Part shown: piece by piece, positions 26,561-35,350 of the stretch
Layout of the letters: each line of letters opens with the position of its first letter
Numbering within the stretch: position 1 is the first letter of the stretch
Assembly (NCBI GenBank): GCA_902555695.1
Contig: CACDTV010000010.1
Coordinates: 1-43,369 of the forward strand
DNA length: 43,369 nt
Direction: 5' to 3'
Origin: an uncultured Alphaproteobacteria bacterium
GTDB taxonomy: Bacteria > Pseudomonadota > Alphaproteobacteria > HIMB59
Notes under the pieces: generated by a model
Database searches by the model: none
The model's input: only the letters and a program-made list of their open reading frames with translations
Told to the model about the DNA's origin: nothing
Translations under genes and position numbers: made by a program

Positions 26561-27907
26561 TCAACTCCAAGGGAACGGGCTCTTTGAAACCGGATGTAAC
26601 TTCCCTTCTTCATAACGAGAAAATCTAAAAGGTTCTAGAATTTCAGATTTCTCACCAAGTAACTCATTAGATACAAGATCACCTAACCCAGCCATTTTGT
26701 ATCCATGGTTTGCATCAGCTATAATATATACGTTTTCTCTGTATCGGTCGAATACGGGAAAACGATCTGGAGTAACACAGCCAATACCGCCAGCTTTTTG
26801 CTTTTTGTATTTAGCGTGACATCCATCAAATTGCTTTTGGCAAAAAGCCAAAGCTGAGGTCCATTTATCCTCAAAAGAAGCCCTTGGTTGAAACTCATCT
26901 GAGTCATGACCATAAGGGTCAAGACTTATGTCATTTACAGGTTTATTTATGTCATATGGAGAGGAACCGCCTTGTATACCATCTCTGTAGACATCGGGCT
27001 TATAGTAAAAACCCCACATAACATTTTCATGTATAACATCTCCTGTTTTATTTGAGACAAGTGTAGCTTCTGTATCAACATGAATAACTGGGTACTCAGT
27101 TCCGTTTGCTGTTTTATAACTTCTTGGATCAACTTCCAACTCACCCTCTTCAAGCGCCATGTATGACCACATAGGTATATCATCAGTAAATGATCCATCA
27201 GGTTTTTTTATTTTTACGGTGTTAGGTAATTCTAAAATTTCCCAGAATTTTCTTACCCATGGACCAGCCGCAACAACTAATTGAGTGCATTCAATTTTAC
27301 CCTCTGATGTTTCTACAGCCGAAACTGCGCCACTACCATTAGAAGAAATTAAATTGTTAACAGTCACACCTTCTAAAACTTTTGCACCAGCCGATACTGC
27401 TAACTTATGGAAGCCCTCTATAGCTCCTCTATTAGCTCCATATCCTGTTTTCTTTTCGTGTAAAACTGAAGTGATGCCTTGAGCTTGCCAATCTGGCAAC
27501 ATGTCTTTCATATACTTATCACAATCAGATGCTCCCTCGATAAACTCAGAGTCAAATCCTATTTCTTTTTGCTGCTCATAAACTTCAGACATGCCCTCTT
27601 GCATAAGCTCGGAGTTGATCTGCATATAGCCAACTGGCTTGTAAGTTAAAGCCTCAGCATTCTCATTCCAAACATTTACAGAATGAGCCATTAGTCTTCT
27701 CATTGCAGGCTGGTAGTAGTTGTTCCTTACAATTCCACATGCAACACCACTAGCTCCATTTGCAACTTTGGATTTTTCCAAAACGACTACAGAATTATCT
27801 TTGAGTTGGCCTTTGCTGGATAATTTTTTACAAAGATGCCATGCGGTGCTCAGACCGTGAATTCCAGCCCCGATTATTAAATAGTCACATTTAGTAGGTA
27901 AGCTCAT
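26561..27907 (-). CDS. DAO-type FAD-dependent oxidoreductase heading the glx operon
   Basis: An approximately 448-residue flavoenzyme with the Rossmann FAD motif GAGIHGLSTAW near the N-terminus and the D-amino-acid/sarcosine oxidase layout, ending with GGIGCVTPDRFPVFDR and ANHGYKMAGLGDL. I start at the ATG at 27907 because GGAGG lies about 11 bp upstream of it; an ATG at 27964 would add 19 unlikely residues and would run into the operator palindrome. Enzymes of this family oxidise secondary or tertiary amines such as sarcosine or N-alkyl amino acids. By analogy with Mgd it may oxidise an N-substituted glutamate made by GlxBCD; the substrate is inferred. Confidence 0.85.
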   Translation of the reverse strand: MSLPTKCDYLIIGAGIHGLSTAWHLCKKLSSKGQLKDNSVVVLEKSKVANGASGVACGIVRNNYYQPAMRRLMAHSVNVWNENAEALTYKPVGYMQINSELMQEGMSEVYEQQKEIGFDSEFIEGASDCDKYMKDMLPDWQAQGITSVLHEKKTGYGANRGAIEGFHKLAVSAGAKVLEGVTVNNLISSNGSGAVSAVETSEGKIECTQLVVAAGPWVRKFWEILELPNTVKIKKPDGSFTDDIPMWSYMALEEGELEVDPRSYKTANGTEYPVIHVDTEATLVSNKTGDVIHENVMWGFYYKPDVYRDGIQGGSSPYDINKPVNDISLDPYGHDSDEFQPRASFEDKWTSALAFCQKQFDGCHAKYKKQKAGGIGCVTPDRFPVFDRYRENVYIIADANHGYKMAGLGDLVSNELLGEKSEILEPFRFSRYEEGKLHPVSKSPFPWS

Positions 27908-27962
27908 TATTTTAGTAACCTCCAAGCAATTACATTTTGTCTGCGAGGTATGAAAAAAACAC

Positions 27963-27989
27963 ATTTTGTTTCATATTATGAAACAAAAT
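27963..27989. promoter_or_regulatory. 27-bp perfect palindromic operator of the glx operon
   Basis: ATTTTGTTTCATA, then T, then TATGAAACAAAAT: a perfect 13-bp inverted repeat with a 1-base centre. The core TTGTTTCA-N5-TGAAACAA is shared with sites at 28813 and 36932. It lies directly after a probable -10 box on the minus strand, about 55 bp before the oxidoreductase ATG, the place expected for a repressor site. Confidence 0.8.
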
Positions 27990-27990
27990 T

Positions 27991-28018
27991 TTTATAAAAA
28001 TCTATTATTTATCAACAA
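27991..28018 (-). promoter_or_regulatory. probable promoter of the FAD-oxidoreductase/glx operon
   Basis: On the minus strand a -35-like TTGTTG (28013-28018), a 16-bp spacer and a -10-like TATAAA (27991-27996) directly precede the 27-bp palindrome. Its layout matches that of the iclR promoter: same spacer length, operator just downstream. Confidence 0.55.
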
Positions 28019-28024
28019 TAATCG

Positions 28025-28795
28025 TCAATTGGCAACAATTAGTCGAGAAATTTTAATAGAGGCAGATTGAAGGAGATCAACATAATCCATCATAGTTTTT
28101 GGGTTTAAGATATTTTTACTTCCTGATAAAGCGATTCCGGCAAATGATCTTTTATCTTTGTCTAAAATAGCAACTCCTATTCCATAAGAGTTTTCAAAAG
28201 CTTCTCCATGATTAAGCGCATAACCGTTAGTTCTAATTTTGCCAAGTTGTCTTTTTAAATCATTTAAATTTGTAATTGTATTGTTTGTGTGAGGATAAAA
28301 ATTATAGCTTCGATAAATTGTTGCAATTTCATTTTCAGGTCTGTACGCAAGCATGACTTTTCCCAAAGCACAGCAATGAGCGTCAAGTCTCATTCTAAAA
28401 GTTCTAATAGTTGCATCATCATTGTTGTCAGAAATTTTATCAGAATGAACTATTTGAGAGCCTTCAAGCATAGCCAAATAGGTAATTAAATTCGTTTTAC
28501 TGGAGACCTCTTTTAGAATTTCTTTAGAGGTCTCAGAAATTGACTGAAGATAATCTGAAGTTTCTCCAAATTGAAAAGCTTTATGCCCCATAGTGTATGT
28601 ATTCGATCCAGTATTTTTATGGATATAACCAAGTTGAGATAAAACAGACAATAGTCTAAATGTAGTTGTTCTAGATAAAACTGCTTTTCTGGAAATATTT
28701 GATGCCTTCAACGGGAAAATTGATTTTGATAAAATTTCAAGAATTTTAAAAGATTTTTCCAGAGATTTATTAATATATTTTAAATCTTGTTGCAA
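28025..28795 (-). CDS. IclR-family transcriptional regulator
   Basis: A 256-residue regulator: a winged helix-turn-helix at about 10-75 (LEKSFKILEILSKS, then SRTTTFRLLSVLSQLGYI) and the IclR ligand-binding domain, with RTFRMRLDAHCCALGKVMLA and YALNHGEAFENSYGIGVAI as hallmarks. The start is TTG at 28795, preceded at 7 bp by GGAGG. A promoter and an inverted repeat lie upstream. It sits between the two amine operons and its candidate operator occurs before all three transcription units around it, so it very likely controls them and itself. The effector is unknown; an amine or N-methylated glutamate is a reasonable guess. Confidence 0.9.
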   Translation of the reverse strand: MQQDLKYINKSLEKSFKILEILSKSIFPLKASNISRKAVLSRTTTFRLLSVLSQLGYIHKNTGSNTYTMGHKAFQFGETSDYLQSISETSKEILKEVSSKTNLITYLAMLEGSQIVHSDKISDNNDDATIRTFRMRLDAHCCALGKVMLAYRPENEIATIYRSYNFYPHTNNTITNLNDLKRQLGKIRTNGYALNHGEAFENSYGIGVAILDKDKRSFAGIALSGSKNILNPKTMMDYVDLLQSASIKISRLIVAN

Positions 28796-28812
28796 AACTG
28801 TCCTCCAATAAA

Positions 28813-28831
28813 TGTTCCACAGAATGAAACA
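28813..28831. promoter_or_regulatory. IclR-type operator upstream of iclR
   Basis: TGTTCCA-CAGAA-TGAAACA: 7-bp half-sites with one mismatch and a 5-bp spacer, the same as the sites at 27963 and 36932. It abuts the -10 box of the iclR promoter on its downstream side, which predicts autorepression. Confidence 0.75.
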
Positions 28832-28858
28832 TTATAGTATAGTTTAAGTTATTAGCAA
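28831..28858 (-). promoter_or_regulatory. iclR promoter
   Basis: On the minus strand -35 TTGCTA (28853-28858), a 16-bp spacer and a perfect -10 TATAAT (28831-28836). The operator begins at the end of the -10 box and overlaps it by one base. Confidence 0.65.
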
Positions 28859-28865
28859 CTTATGG

Positions 28866-30185
28866 TTAAATCTTACCAGGCACCCAACCGGTTCCCGCTA
28901 AAGGAACTCTAGCCATTGCAGCAGCTTCAACTGTTAATGCACATAGGTCCTCAGGTTCAAGATTATGTAAATCGTTTTTACCACATGCCCTCGCTATAGT
29001 TTGGGCTTCAAGAGTCATAACCTTGAGATAATTAGATAATCTTTTTCCACCTTTTACTGGATCTAATCTTTTCATTAATTTTGGATCTTGTGTATTTATT
29101 CCTGATGGGTCTTTACCTTCATGCCAATCATCGAAAGCACCAGCTGTTGTTCCAAGTTTTTTGTAATCGCTCTCCCACTTTGGGTCATTATCACCAAGTG
29201 CGATTAATGCTGATGAACCAATGGAAACAGCATCAGCACCCAATGCCATAGCTTTTGCAACATCCGCACCATTTCTAATTCCACCTGAAATAATTAACTG
29301 AACCTTCCTGTGCATATCTAAGTCTAATAAAGCATCTACTGCTGGCCTGATACATGCCAATGTTGGCTGACCTACGTTTTCGATAAATACCTCTTGTGTA
29401 GCTGCAGTACCTCCTTGCATGCCATCAAGCACCACCACATCAGCACCGGCTTTTACTGCAAGTGCAGTATCGTAGTAAGGCCTAGATCCTGCAATTTTTA
29501 CAAATATGGGAACTTTCCAACCTGTTATTTCCCTGAGTTCTAAAATTTTAATTTCCAAATCATCTGGTCCAGTCCAATCTGGATGTCTACATGCTGATCT
29601 CTGATCAATTCCTTTTGGTAATGTTCTCATCTCGGCAACACGATCACTTATCTTTTGACCGAGTAACATACCTCCACCGCCAGGTTTAGCACCTTGACCT
29701 ATCACAACTTCAATAGCATCTGCTTTTCTTAAATCCTCTGGATTCATTCCATACCTTGAGGGAAGTAATTGGTAAACCAAATGCTTTGATTGTCCTCTCT
29801 CCTCAGTGGTCATGCCTCCATCGCCTGTTGTCGTTGAAGTCCCGGCAATACTAGCTCCTCTTCCAAGCGCTTCTTTCGCTGGTCCTGAGAGAGCTCCAAA
29901 GCTCATTCCAGCAATTGTTATTGGAATATCTAATTCAAGCGGTTTTTTTGCAAATCTTGTTCCAAGAGTGACGTTAGTACTACACTTTTCTCTGTAGCCT
30001 TCTAAAGGGTATCTTGACATTGATGCGCCTAAAAAAAGAAGATCGTCAAAATGAGGTAATCTTTTTTTTGAACCACCGCCTCTAATGTCATAAATACCTG
30101 TTTCTGCAGCTCTTCGAATTTCAGAGTTTGTATAGTCATCAAATGTCCAAGATTTTCTGGGTGTAGTTTTAAATTTTTCTGCCAT
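28866..30185 (-). CDS. mgsC: N-methylglutamate synthase subunit C (GlxD-type, set 2)
   Basis: This 439-residue protein with the FMN/synthase domain of glutamate synthase includes FGALSGPAKEALGRG, GDGGMTTEERG, VKIAGSRPYYD and ISGGIRNGADVAKAMALGADA. It is a clear paralogue of the GlxD at 21951-23285, but the cysteine cluster there is replaced here by AFDDWHEGKDPSGINTQDP with no Cys, so no Fe-S cluster is expected at this site. It is the last gene of the mgd-mgs operon and overlaps the preceding gene by 1 base. It is assigned to N-methylglutamate synthase because of its place after mgdABCD. Confidence 0.85.
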   Translation of the reverse strand: MAEKFKTTPRKSWTFDDYTNSEIRRAAETGIYDIRGGGSKKRLPHFDDLLFLGASMSRYPLEGYREKCSTNVTLGTRFAKKPLELDIPITIAGMSFGALSGPAKEALGRGASIAGTSTTTGDGGMTTEERGQSKHLVYQLLPSRYGMNPEDLRKADAIEVVIGQGAKPGGGGMLLGQKISDRVAEMRTLPKGIDQRSACRHPDWTGPDDLEIKILELREITGWKVPIFVKIAGSRPYYDTALAVKAGADVVVLDGMQGGTAATQEVFIENVGQPTLACIRPAVDALLDLDMHRKVQLIISGGIRNGADVAKAMALGADAVSIGSSALIALGDNDPKWESDYKKLGTTAGAFDDWHEGKDPSGINTQDPKLMKRLDPVKGGKRLSNYLKVMTLEAQTIARACGKNDLHNLEPEDLCALTVEAAAMARVPLAGTGWVPGKI

Positions 30186-30868
30186 TAGTACTCCGATACA
30201 TTATCTATATTAAAATTATAAAGTTTTCTTGCTGAACCATACATTTTGAAGTTTTTAATCTCACTTTCATTTATACTTGCTTTTTTTAAAAGAGATCTCA
30301 AAATATTTTGATCTTTTTTATTCATTTTTTTCTCTTCGCAGTCAGCACCGAGTGATTTCACCTTACCCTTAATAAAAATATTTGCTTCATAGATACTGTC
30401 TCCCAGAGCGTCTCCAGCATCTCCACATATAACTAAGTTTCCAGATTGAGCCATAAATGCAGACATATGGCCTACCGATCCTTTAACTATAATATCTATT
30501 CCTTTCATTGAAATCCCACAACGTGAACTAGTATCACCATCAATGATCAAAGTTCCACCATGTGCTGTAGCACCGGCTGATTGGGATGCATTGCCCTTAA
30601 CATGAACAGTTCCAGACATCATATTTTCGGCAACACCTGTGCCCACATTTCCATTTACAATGATATTTGCATTCATGTTCATACCAGCACAATAGTATCC
30701 TGTGTGACCATCAATAGTGACTTCAATCTCGTCTTTTAATCCAGCACAAATAGCGTGATTTCCATCTGGATTTGAAATTTTAAAAATCTTTTTATTTGAT
30801 TTTCTATCTATACTTTGAAGAGTTTCATTAACTTTCCTCAATGACTCTTTTTTTAAATTTAAATTCAT
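30185..30868 (-). CDS. mgsB: N-methylglutamate synthase subunit B (GlxC-type, set 2)
   Basis: This 227-residue GXGXG beta-helix protein has GGTLIIDGDTSSRCG and GNLVICGDAGDALGD type turns. It has the length usual for MgsB/GlxC, about 50 residues shorter than the other copy in this window. It overlaps both neighbours by 1 base. It acts with the amidotransferase-like and FMN subunits to form N-methylglutamate. Confidence 0.85.
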   Translation of the reverse strand: MNLNLKKESLRKVNETLQSIDRKSNKKIFKISNPDGNHAICAGLKDEIEVTIDGHTGYYCAGMNMNANIIVNGNVGTGVAENMMSGTVHVKGNASQSAGATAHGGTLIIDGDTSSRCGISMKGIDIIVKGSVGHMSAFMAQSGNLVICGDAGDALGDSIYEANIFIKGKVKSLGADCEEKKMNKKDQNILRSLLKKASINESEIKNFKMYGSARKLYNFNIDNVSEY

Positions 30869-31749
30869 TATTTGCCCCAGCTATATACTTTTCCGGGCTC
30901 TGGTTCAAAAATTTTTGCTGAATTTACATTTGGTAAATGTGCCATTGCTTGAAACTCTGAGGCAATAGCAACATAATCCTTTGTTTCTGCAACAACTGCG
31001 GGCTTACAAGCAATCTCATCTCTAACAATTGCCATGCCATTTTTGGTTCCAGAAATAAATGTGTAAAAACCATCGAGGTCCTTCAGTCCATCCAAAAGTG
31101 TTTCTTTTAGTGATTTTTTGTCAGATAATCCGTTTGAAATATAACCTGCAGCGACTTCCGTATCATTCATGGACTTTATTTCAATCCCTTTTTTCTGAAG
31201 CGATCTTCTTAAATTGTTATGATTTGACAAGGATCCGTTATGTACAAGACATTCATCCTCACCTGTGGAATATGGATGAGAGCCATCTGTCGTGATTGCA
31301 CTTTCTGTTGCCATCCTTGTATGCCCAATAGCATGTGAGCCAGAAAACTTCTCTAGTGAAAAATTTTTAACAACATCCTTTGGATTTCCCACTTGTTTAA
31401 ATATTTCTATGCAACTACCATAACCAACTAAACTTAATTCTTCATGGTTTTTTAAAATTTCTATAAATTTCTTAGGCTTCATTGCTGTTTCAATTATTAA
31501 ATGATCTGAAATAGATTTTACTTTGATATCTTTTACATGCCTAGATAGTTTTTTTGAAATTTCTTTTACCTGATCAGTATTAGAGCAGACTGAATATTTA
31601 TATTTCTTTTTTTTCTCAGATGAGTATATCGCAAAACCTGCACTATCAGGACCACGCGTAGCCATACTATTCATCATCCCAGTGAGAAATTTACCTAATT
31701 GTGAATTGTATTTTTTATTTTTTAAATATATTCCAACTATACCACACAT
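30868..31749 (-). CDS. mgsA: N-methylglutamate synthase subunit A (GATase II, set 2)
   Basis: This 293-residue class II amidotransferase has catalytic Cys2 (MCGIVGIY), RGPDSAGFAIY, AIGHTRMATE, HPYSTGEDECLVHNGSLSNH. In the N-methylglutamate pathway this subunit is thought to cleave gamma-glutamylmethylamide and pass on methylamine. It starts 5 bp after the soxG-like gene, within the same operon. It is clearly divergent from the set 1 GlxB, so the duplication is old or one set was acquired. Confidence 0.87.
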   Translation of the reverse strand: MCGIVGIYLKNKKYNSQLGKFLTGMMNSMATRGPDSAGFAIYSSEKKKKYKYSVCSNTDQVKEISKKLSRHVKDIKVKSISDHLIIETAMKPKKFIEILKNHEELSLVGYGSCIEIFKQVGNPKDVVKNFSLEKFSGSHAIGHTRMATESAITTDGSHPYSTGEDECLVHNGSLSNHNNLRRSLQKKGIEIKSMNDTEVAAGYISNGLSDKKSLKETLLDGLKDLDGFYTFISGTKNGMAIVRDEIACKPAVVAETKDYVAIASEFQAMAHLPNVNSAKIFEPEPGKVYSWGK

Positions 31750-31754
31750 TAAAA

Positions 31755-32351
31755 TTAAATACCCTCATACCCATACTCTAATGACGAGTCAGTAATGCTA
31801 TGGTAAAAAGAACCACCAAAACTTCTTAATGCATAAAGGTTAAAACAAAACGGTTGGTCGTCTAAATAGTCGATCAATATGTTAATGCCGTTATATGTAG
31901 TGTTCACGCAATTATTTGGTTTAAACATATTTTCATTAAAATTTATTGGAGAACCTTTTTTTAAAACATTTTTTGCATTTGCGCCTGATATTTGTAATAC
32001 AGCTCTTGATTGTGAAATATCTGTAATAGCAAAATCCTGATCTCTAATCGATTTGTAAATTTCGTCTTTCAAGTCAATTTTTTTTGAGATAATTAACCAG
32101 GTATCAGGACCGGTCCACAATACTCTTGTTTCTTGGTTGTGAGAAACTTTTAGGCTTTCTGTCGGTAAATTAAGTTGATTTATGGTAACTTTTTCAATCT
32201 CAATTGAGCTTTTTTTAAATTTAGCAATTTGGAAAATACTTAGGTCTTTTATTTCCGAAATTTTTAATAGGTTTTCTTTATTCTCATGGTCGCCAAACAA
32301 GCCGAGCTTATGATCAAAATGAAGTGGTGATAGATTTTGAGCTTGTTCCAT
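31755..32351 (-). CDS. mgdD: N-methylglutamate dehydrogenase / sarcosine oxidase gamma subunit
   Basis: This 198-residue SoxG-type protein has the short GcvT-like fold; recognisable pieces are LWTGPDTWLI, ITDISQSRAVLQISG and the C-terminal FNLYALRSFGGSFYHSI. It is structural, stabilising the heterotetramer. It overlaps the alpha subunit gene by 1 base. Sarcosine oxidase and N-methylglutamate dehydrogenase cannot be separated by sequence at this level; the downstream mgs genes favour the latter. Confidence 0.83.
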   Translation of the reverse strand: MEQAQNLSPLHFDHKLGLFGDHENKENLLKISEIKDLSIFQIAKFKKSSIEIEKVTINQLNLPTESLKVSHNQETRVLWTGPDTWLIISKKIDLKDEIYKSIRDQDFAITDISQSRAVLQISGANAKNVLKKGSPINFNENMFKPNNCVNTTYNGINILIDYLDDQPFCFNLYALRSFGGSFYHSITDSSLEYGYEGI

Positions 32352-35350
32352 TACGATCTCACCCTTGTGCCTTCGGGGTCAACATAGTGTGAGGATACTA
32401 CCTCAACAGGAATTGAAATATCTTTTAAAGGAGAGACAGCATATAGATTTTTACCAATTTTATTTTTACCATCTTTTATTATGGCTATGGAAAAGGGATT
32501 ATTATATTCAACACTCCAACAAGAAGATGAAACATGTCCAAGTTTAGGTATTGGGGCAACAGCACTGTTATCTTCTATAATATGTGAACCCTCTGGGATC
32601 TTTGTTTTTTTGTCTAGTGGAACAAGTCCAACAATAGTTTGTCTATCCGACTCAGTGAATGCGTCTTTAGATAAAGATCTTTTACCTATGAAATCTTTTT
32701 TCTGACTCACCATACTATTCAGTCCAACATCAAAAGGAATAGTGCGTCCGTCTAATTCTGCTCCTGCGACATGGCCCATTTCTATTCTTAAGGTTGATAG
32801 AGCCTCTGTTCCGTATGGTTGAATATCAAATGACTGACCTTCTTCCATGATCTTCTTCCAAATATAAAGACCATAGTTTGACTCGACATTTACCTCATAA
32901 GCTAGTTCGCCAGAAAAAGAAATTCTATAAATTCTAGCTTTGATACTGTCTATTGAAGAGTCAACAAGACCCATGAATGGTAAACCCTCATTTGACATAT
33001 CTACATCAGGAAATAATTTTGATAAAAGATCTCTAGATTTTGGACCTGCCACTGCTATACCAGACCACTGTTCAGTAGTTGATAAGACATTTACATCTAA
33101 ATCTGGCCATACAACTTGTAAATAATACTCTAAGTGCGATAAAACATTTGCAGCTTGGGCAGTAGTGGTAGTCATATGAAAATGATTTTCAGATAATCGA
33201 GACGTTGTTCCATCATCAAAAACCATGCCATCTTCCCTTAGCATTAAACCATATCTAGCTTTTCCAACGGGTAGTTTCAGCCATGCATTTGTATAAACTC
33301 TGTTTAAGAATTCTGGTGCATCCGGACCTTTAATATCAATCTTACCAAGTGTCGTAACATCACAAATTCCAACATTTTTTCTTACATTTGCAGCTTCCCT
33401 ATTAACAGCACTGTTCATGTCCTCAGAACCCCTTGGGTAGTATCTGGGTCTTTGCCATAAACCTGCCGCTACAAAAACAGCATTATTTTCCTCATGCCAT
33501 GTATGAATGGGAGATTTTCTTGTAGGTAAATAGTGATTACCAACTTCTCTACCCACGATAGCTCCAATTGTTACAGGAGTGTATGGTGGTCTAAATGTAG
33601 TATGACCAACTTCTGGAACAATCTTTTTTTCAATTTTAGATACATATTGCAAACCATTTAAATTACTTGTCTTGCCTTGATCGCCAGCCATCCCAAGAGT
33701 TGTATATCTTTTGACGTGCTCAATTGATCTGAAGCCTTCTCTAATTGCTAGCTCTACATCAGAAACTGCAACGTCATTTTGAAAGTCGATAAAGCGTTTT
33801 GGTTTTTTTCCAGATGGTAAAGGCATACACCAGAGCTTTTCATGTTTTTCATAGCTAGGTTCATTTGAGTTAGGACTATTTGTAGGATTATTTTGATCTG
33901 TGAATTTGTTTGATAAATCAAAGCCCACTTGAAAACCTTCAGCTAGAGATTGATTTAAGGTGAAAGAACCATTAGCTGCTCCAATTGCTGTTTCTTTTTG
34001 TCTTTTTTTATCCGGTACGAACGCATCAATATCATCATTAAACTTTAATTTATTTCCAGCTTGGGAAGATAAATGAACCGTTGGTGTCCAGCCTCCGGAC
34101 ATACAAATGCAATCACACTCTACTGTTTCTTCTGAAATAAAAGACTCTTTTGAAGAGTCAAGCTTGCCGATGATAGCAGAATTTATCTTCAAATGTCCTT
34201 TAGTGTCTGCGATCCCTGAATTAAATTTTATAGAAATACCCTTTTGCTGAACTTCCTTGACTAATTCACCGTTTGAGCTGTCTCGAGTGTCTACAATGAT
34301 TGGTTCAATATCATTTTTAATAAACTCAAGGGCAGTTGAATATGCTGTATCATTATTGGTAAATATAATTGGTTTCTTACCAACTAATGTTTCATAAACC
34401 TTCATATACTCTTTTGCTGCTGAGGCTAATACAATTCCTGGTCTATCATTATTTCCAAAAGATATTGGTCTTTCAATAGAACCAGTTGAAACTATTACTT
34501 CTCCAGCTCTAATATAATGTAGTCTTTGTCTTGGTGTGTATTTTGAGGGATTTTCAATATGATCGCTAACTCTCTCAATCATTACGGTCATATTGTGGTC
34601 ATAGTATCCGAAGACTTGTGACCTTTTTTTTAATATTACATTTGGCATACTTTTTAGTTGGGAAATGGTATCACTAGCCCACTCTTTTCCTGACATGTTA
34701 CCAATCGTAACTTCGTCAGTTAGAAGAGAGCCGCCAAAATTAGGCTTGTCTTCTGCTAATATAACCCTTGCCCCATTTTTAGCAGCAGCCAGAGCACTTG
34801 CGAGGCCTGATGGGCCAGAGCCAACAACTAGTACATCGCAGTGTTCATAATTATGTTCGTACCTATCTGGGTCAGGTAACAGTGGTGCTTTACCCATACC
34901 AGCAGCTTTTCTTATAAATGGTTCATAGATTTTCATCCAAAAACTTTTTGGCCACATAAATGTTTTGTAATAGAAACCTGCAGGAAAAAAACGATTTAAT
35001 ACATTATTGATTTCTCCAATATCAAATTGAACTGAAGGCCAACAATTTTGACTTTTAGCTTTTAATCCCTCAACTAATTCAACTTCGGTTGCAATGATAT
35101 TAGGTTCAGATTTATTACCATCATGCAATTGTACCATTGCATTTGGTTCTTCAACACCAACTCCCAAAAAACCGCGAGGTCGATGATACTTAAAACTTCT
35201 TCCAACTAAATGAACACCATTTGCAATTAAAGCAGATGCAAGAGTGTCTCCTTCATAGCCATGATAAATAGTACCATTAAAAGTAAAATTAATTTTTTTA
35301 TCCTTATTAATAAGTCCAGTTGAGTTAGTTGTTCTAAAACTGTTAGACAT
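32351..35350 (-). CDS. mgdC: N-methylglutamate dehydrogenase / sarcosine oxidase alpha subunit
   Basis: This 999-residue SoxA-type subunit has three parts. An N-terminal ferredoxin-like fold contains KYHRPRGFLG; a nucleotide-binding domain has GSGPSG at 177-182; and a C-terminal GcvT-like domain from about 600 binds tetrahydrofolate (REDGMVFDDGT, STLRIEMGHVAGAELDG). It carries NAD and the folate site that captures the methyl-derived formaldehyde as 5,10-methylene-THF. The length is normal for the family. It overlaps soxD by 8 bases and soxG by 1. Confidence 0.9.
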   Translation of the reverse strand: MSNSFRTTNSTGLINKDKKINFTFNGTIYHGYEGDTLASALIANGVHLVGRSFKYHRPRGFLGVGVEEPNAMVQLHDGNKSEPNIIATEVELVEGLKAKSQNCWPSVQFDIGEINNVLNRFFPAGFYYKTFMWPKSFWMKIYEPFIRKAAGMGKAPLLPDPDRYEHNYEHCDVLVVGSGPSGLASALAAAKNGARVILAEDKPNFGGSLLTDEVTIGNMSGKEWASDTISQLKSMPNVILKKRSQVFGYYDHNMTVMIERVSDHIENPSKYTPRQRLHYIRAGEVIVSTGSIERPISFGNNDRPGIVLASAAKEYMKVYETLVGKKPIIFTNNDTAYSTALEFIKNDIEPIIVDTRDSSNGELVKEVQQKGISIKFNSGIADTKGHLKINSAIIGKLDSSKESFISEETVECDCICMSGGWTPTVHLSSQAGNKLKFNDDIDAFVPDKKRQKETAIGAANGSFTLNQSLAEGFQVGFDLSNKFTDQNNPTNSPNSNEPSYEKHEKLWCMPLPSGKKPKRFIDFQNDVAVSDVELAIREGFRSIEHVKRYTTLGMAGDQGKTSNLNGLQYVSKIEKKIVPEVGHTTFRPPYTPVTIGAIVGREVGNHYLPTRKSPIHTWHEENNAVFVAAGLWQRPRYYPRGSEDMNSAVNREAANVRKNVGICDVTTLGKIDIKGPDAPEFLNRVYTNAWLKLPVGKARYGLMLREDGMVFDDGTTSRLSENHFHMTTTTAQAANVLSHLEYYLQVVWPDLDVNVLSTTEQWSGIAVAGPKSRDLLSKLFPDVDMSNEGLPFMGLVDSSIDSIKARIYRISFSGELAYEVNVESNYGLYIWKKIMEEGQSFDIQPYGTEALSTLRIEMGHVAGAELDGRTIPFDVGLNSMVSQKKDFIGKRSLSKDAFTESDRQTIVGLVPLDKKTKIPEGSHIIEDNSAVAPIPKLGHVSSSCWSVEYNNPFSIAIIKDGKNKIGKNLYAVSPLKDISIPVEVVSSHYVDPEGTRVRS

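Noticed and set aside
27908-27964. Upstream ATG at 27964 for the FAD oxidoreductase
   Set aside because: The extra 19 residues are Cys-rich and unlike a flavoprotein start; the ATG at 27907 has a GGAGG site, and 27964 lies inside the operator.
21951-31749. Reading the glxBCD sets as ordinary glutamate synthase (GOGAT)
   Set aside because: The domains are split over three genes, no beta subunit (GltD) is present, and each set sits with amine ligase or amine dehydrogenase genes.
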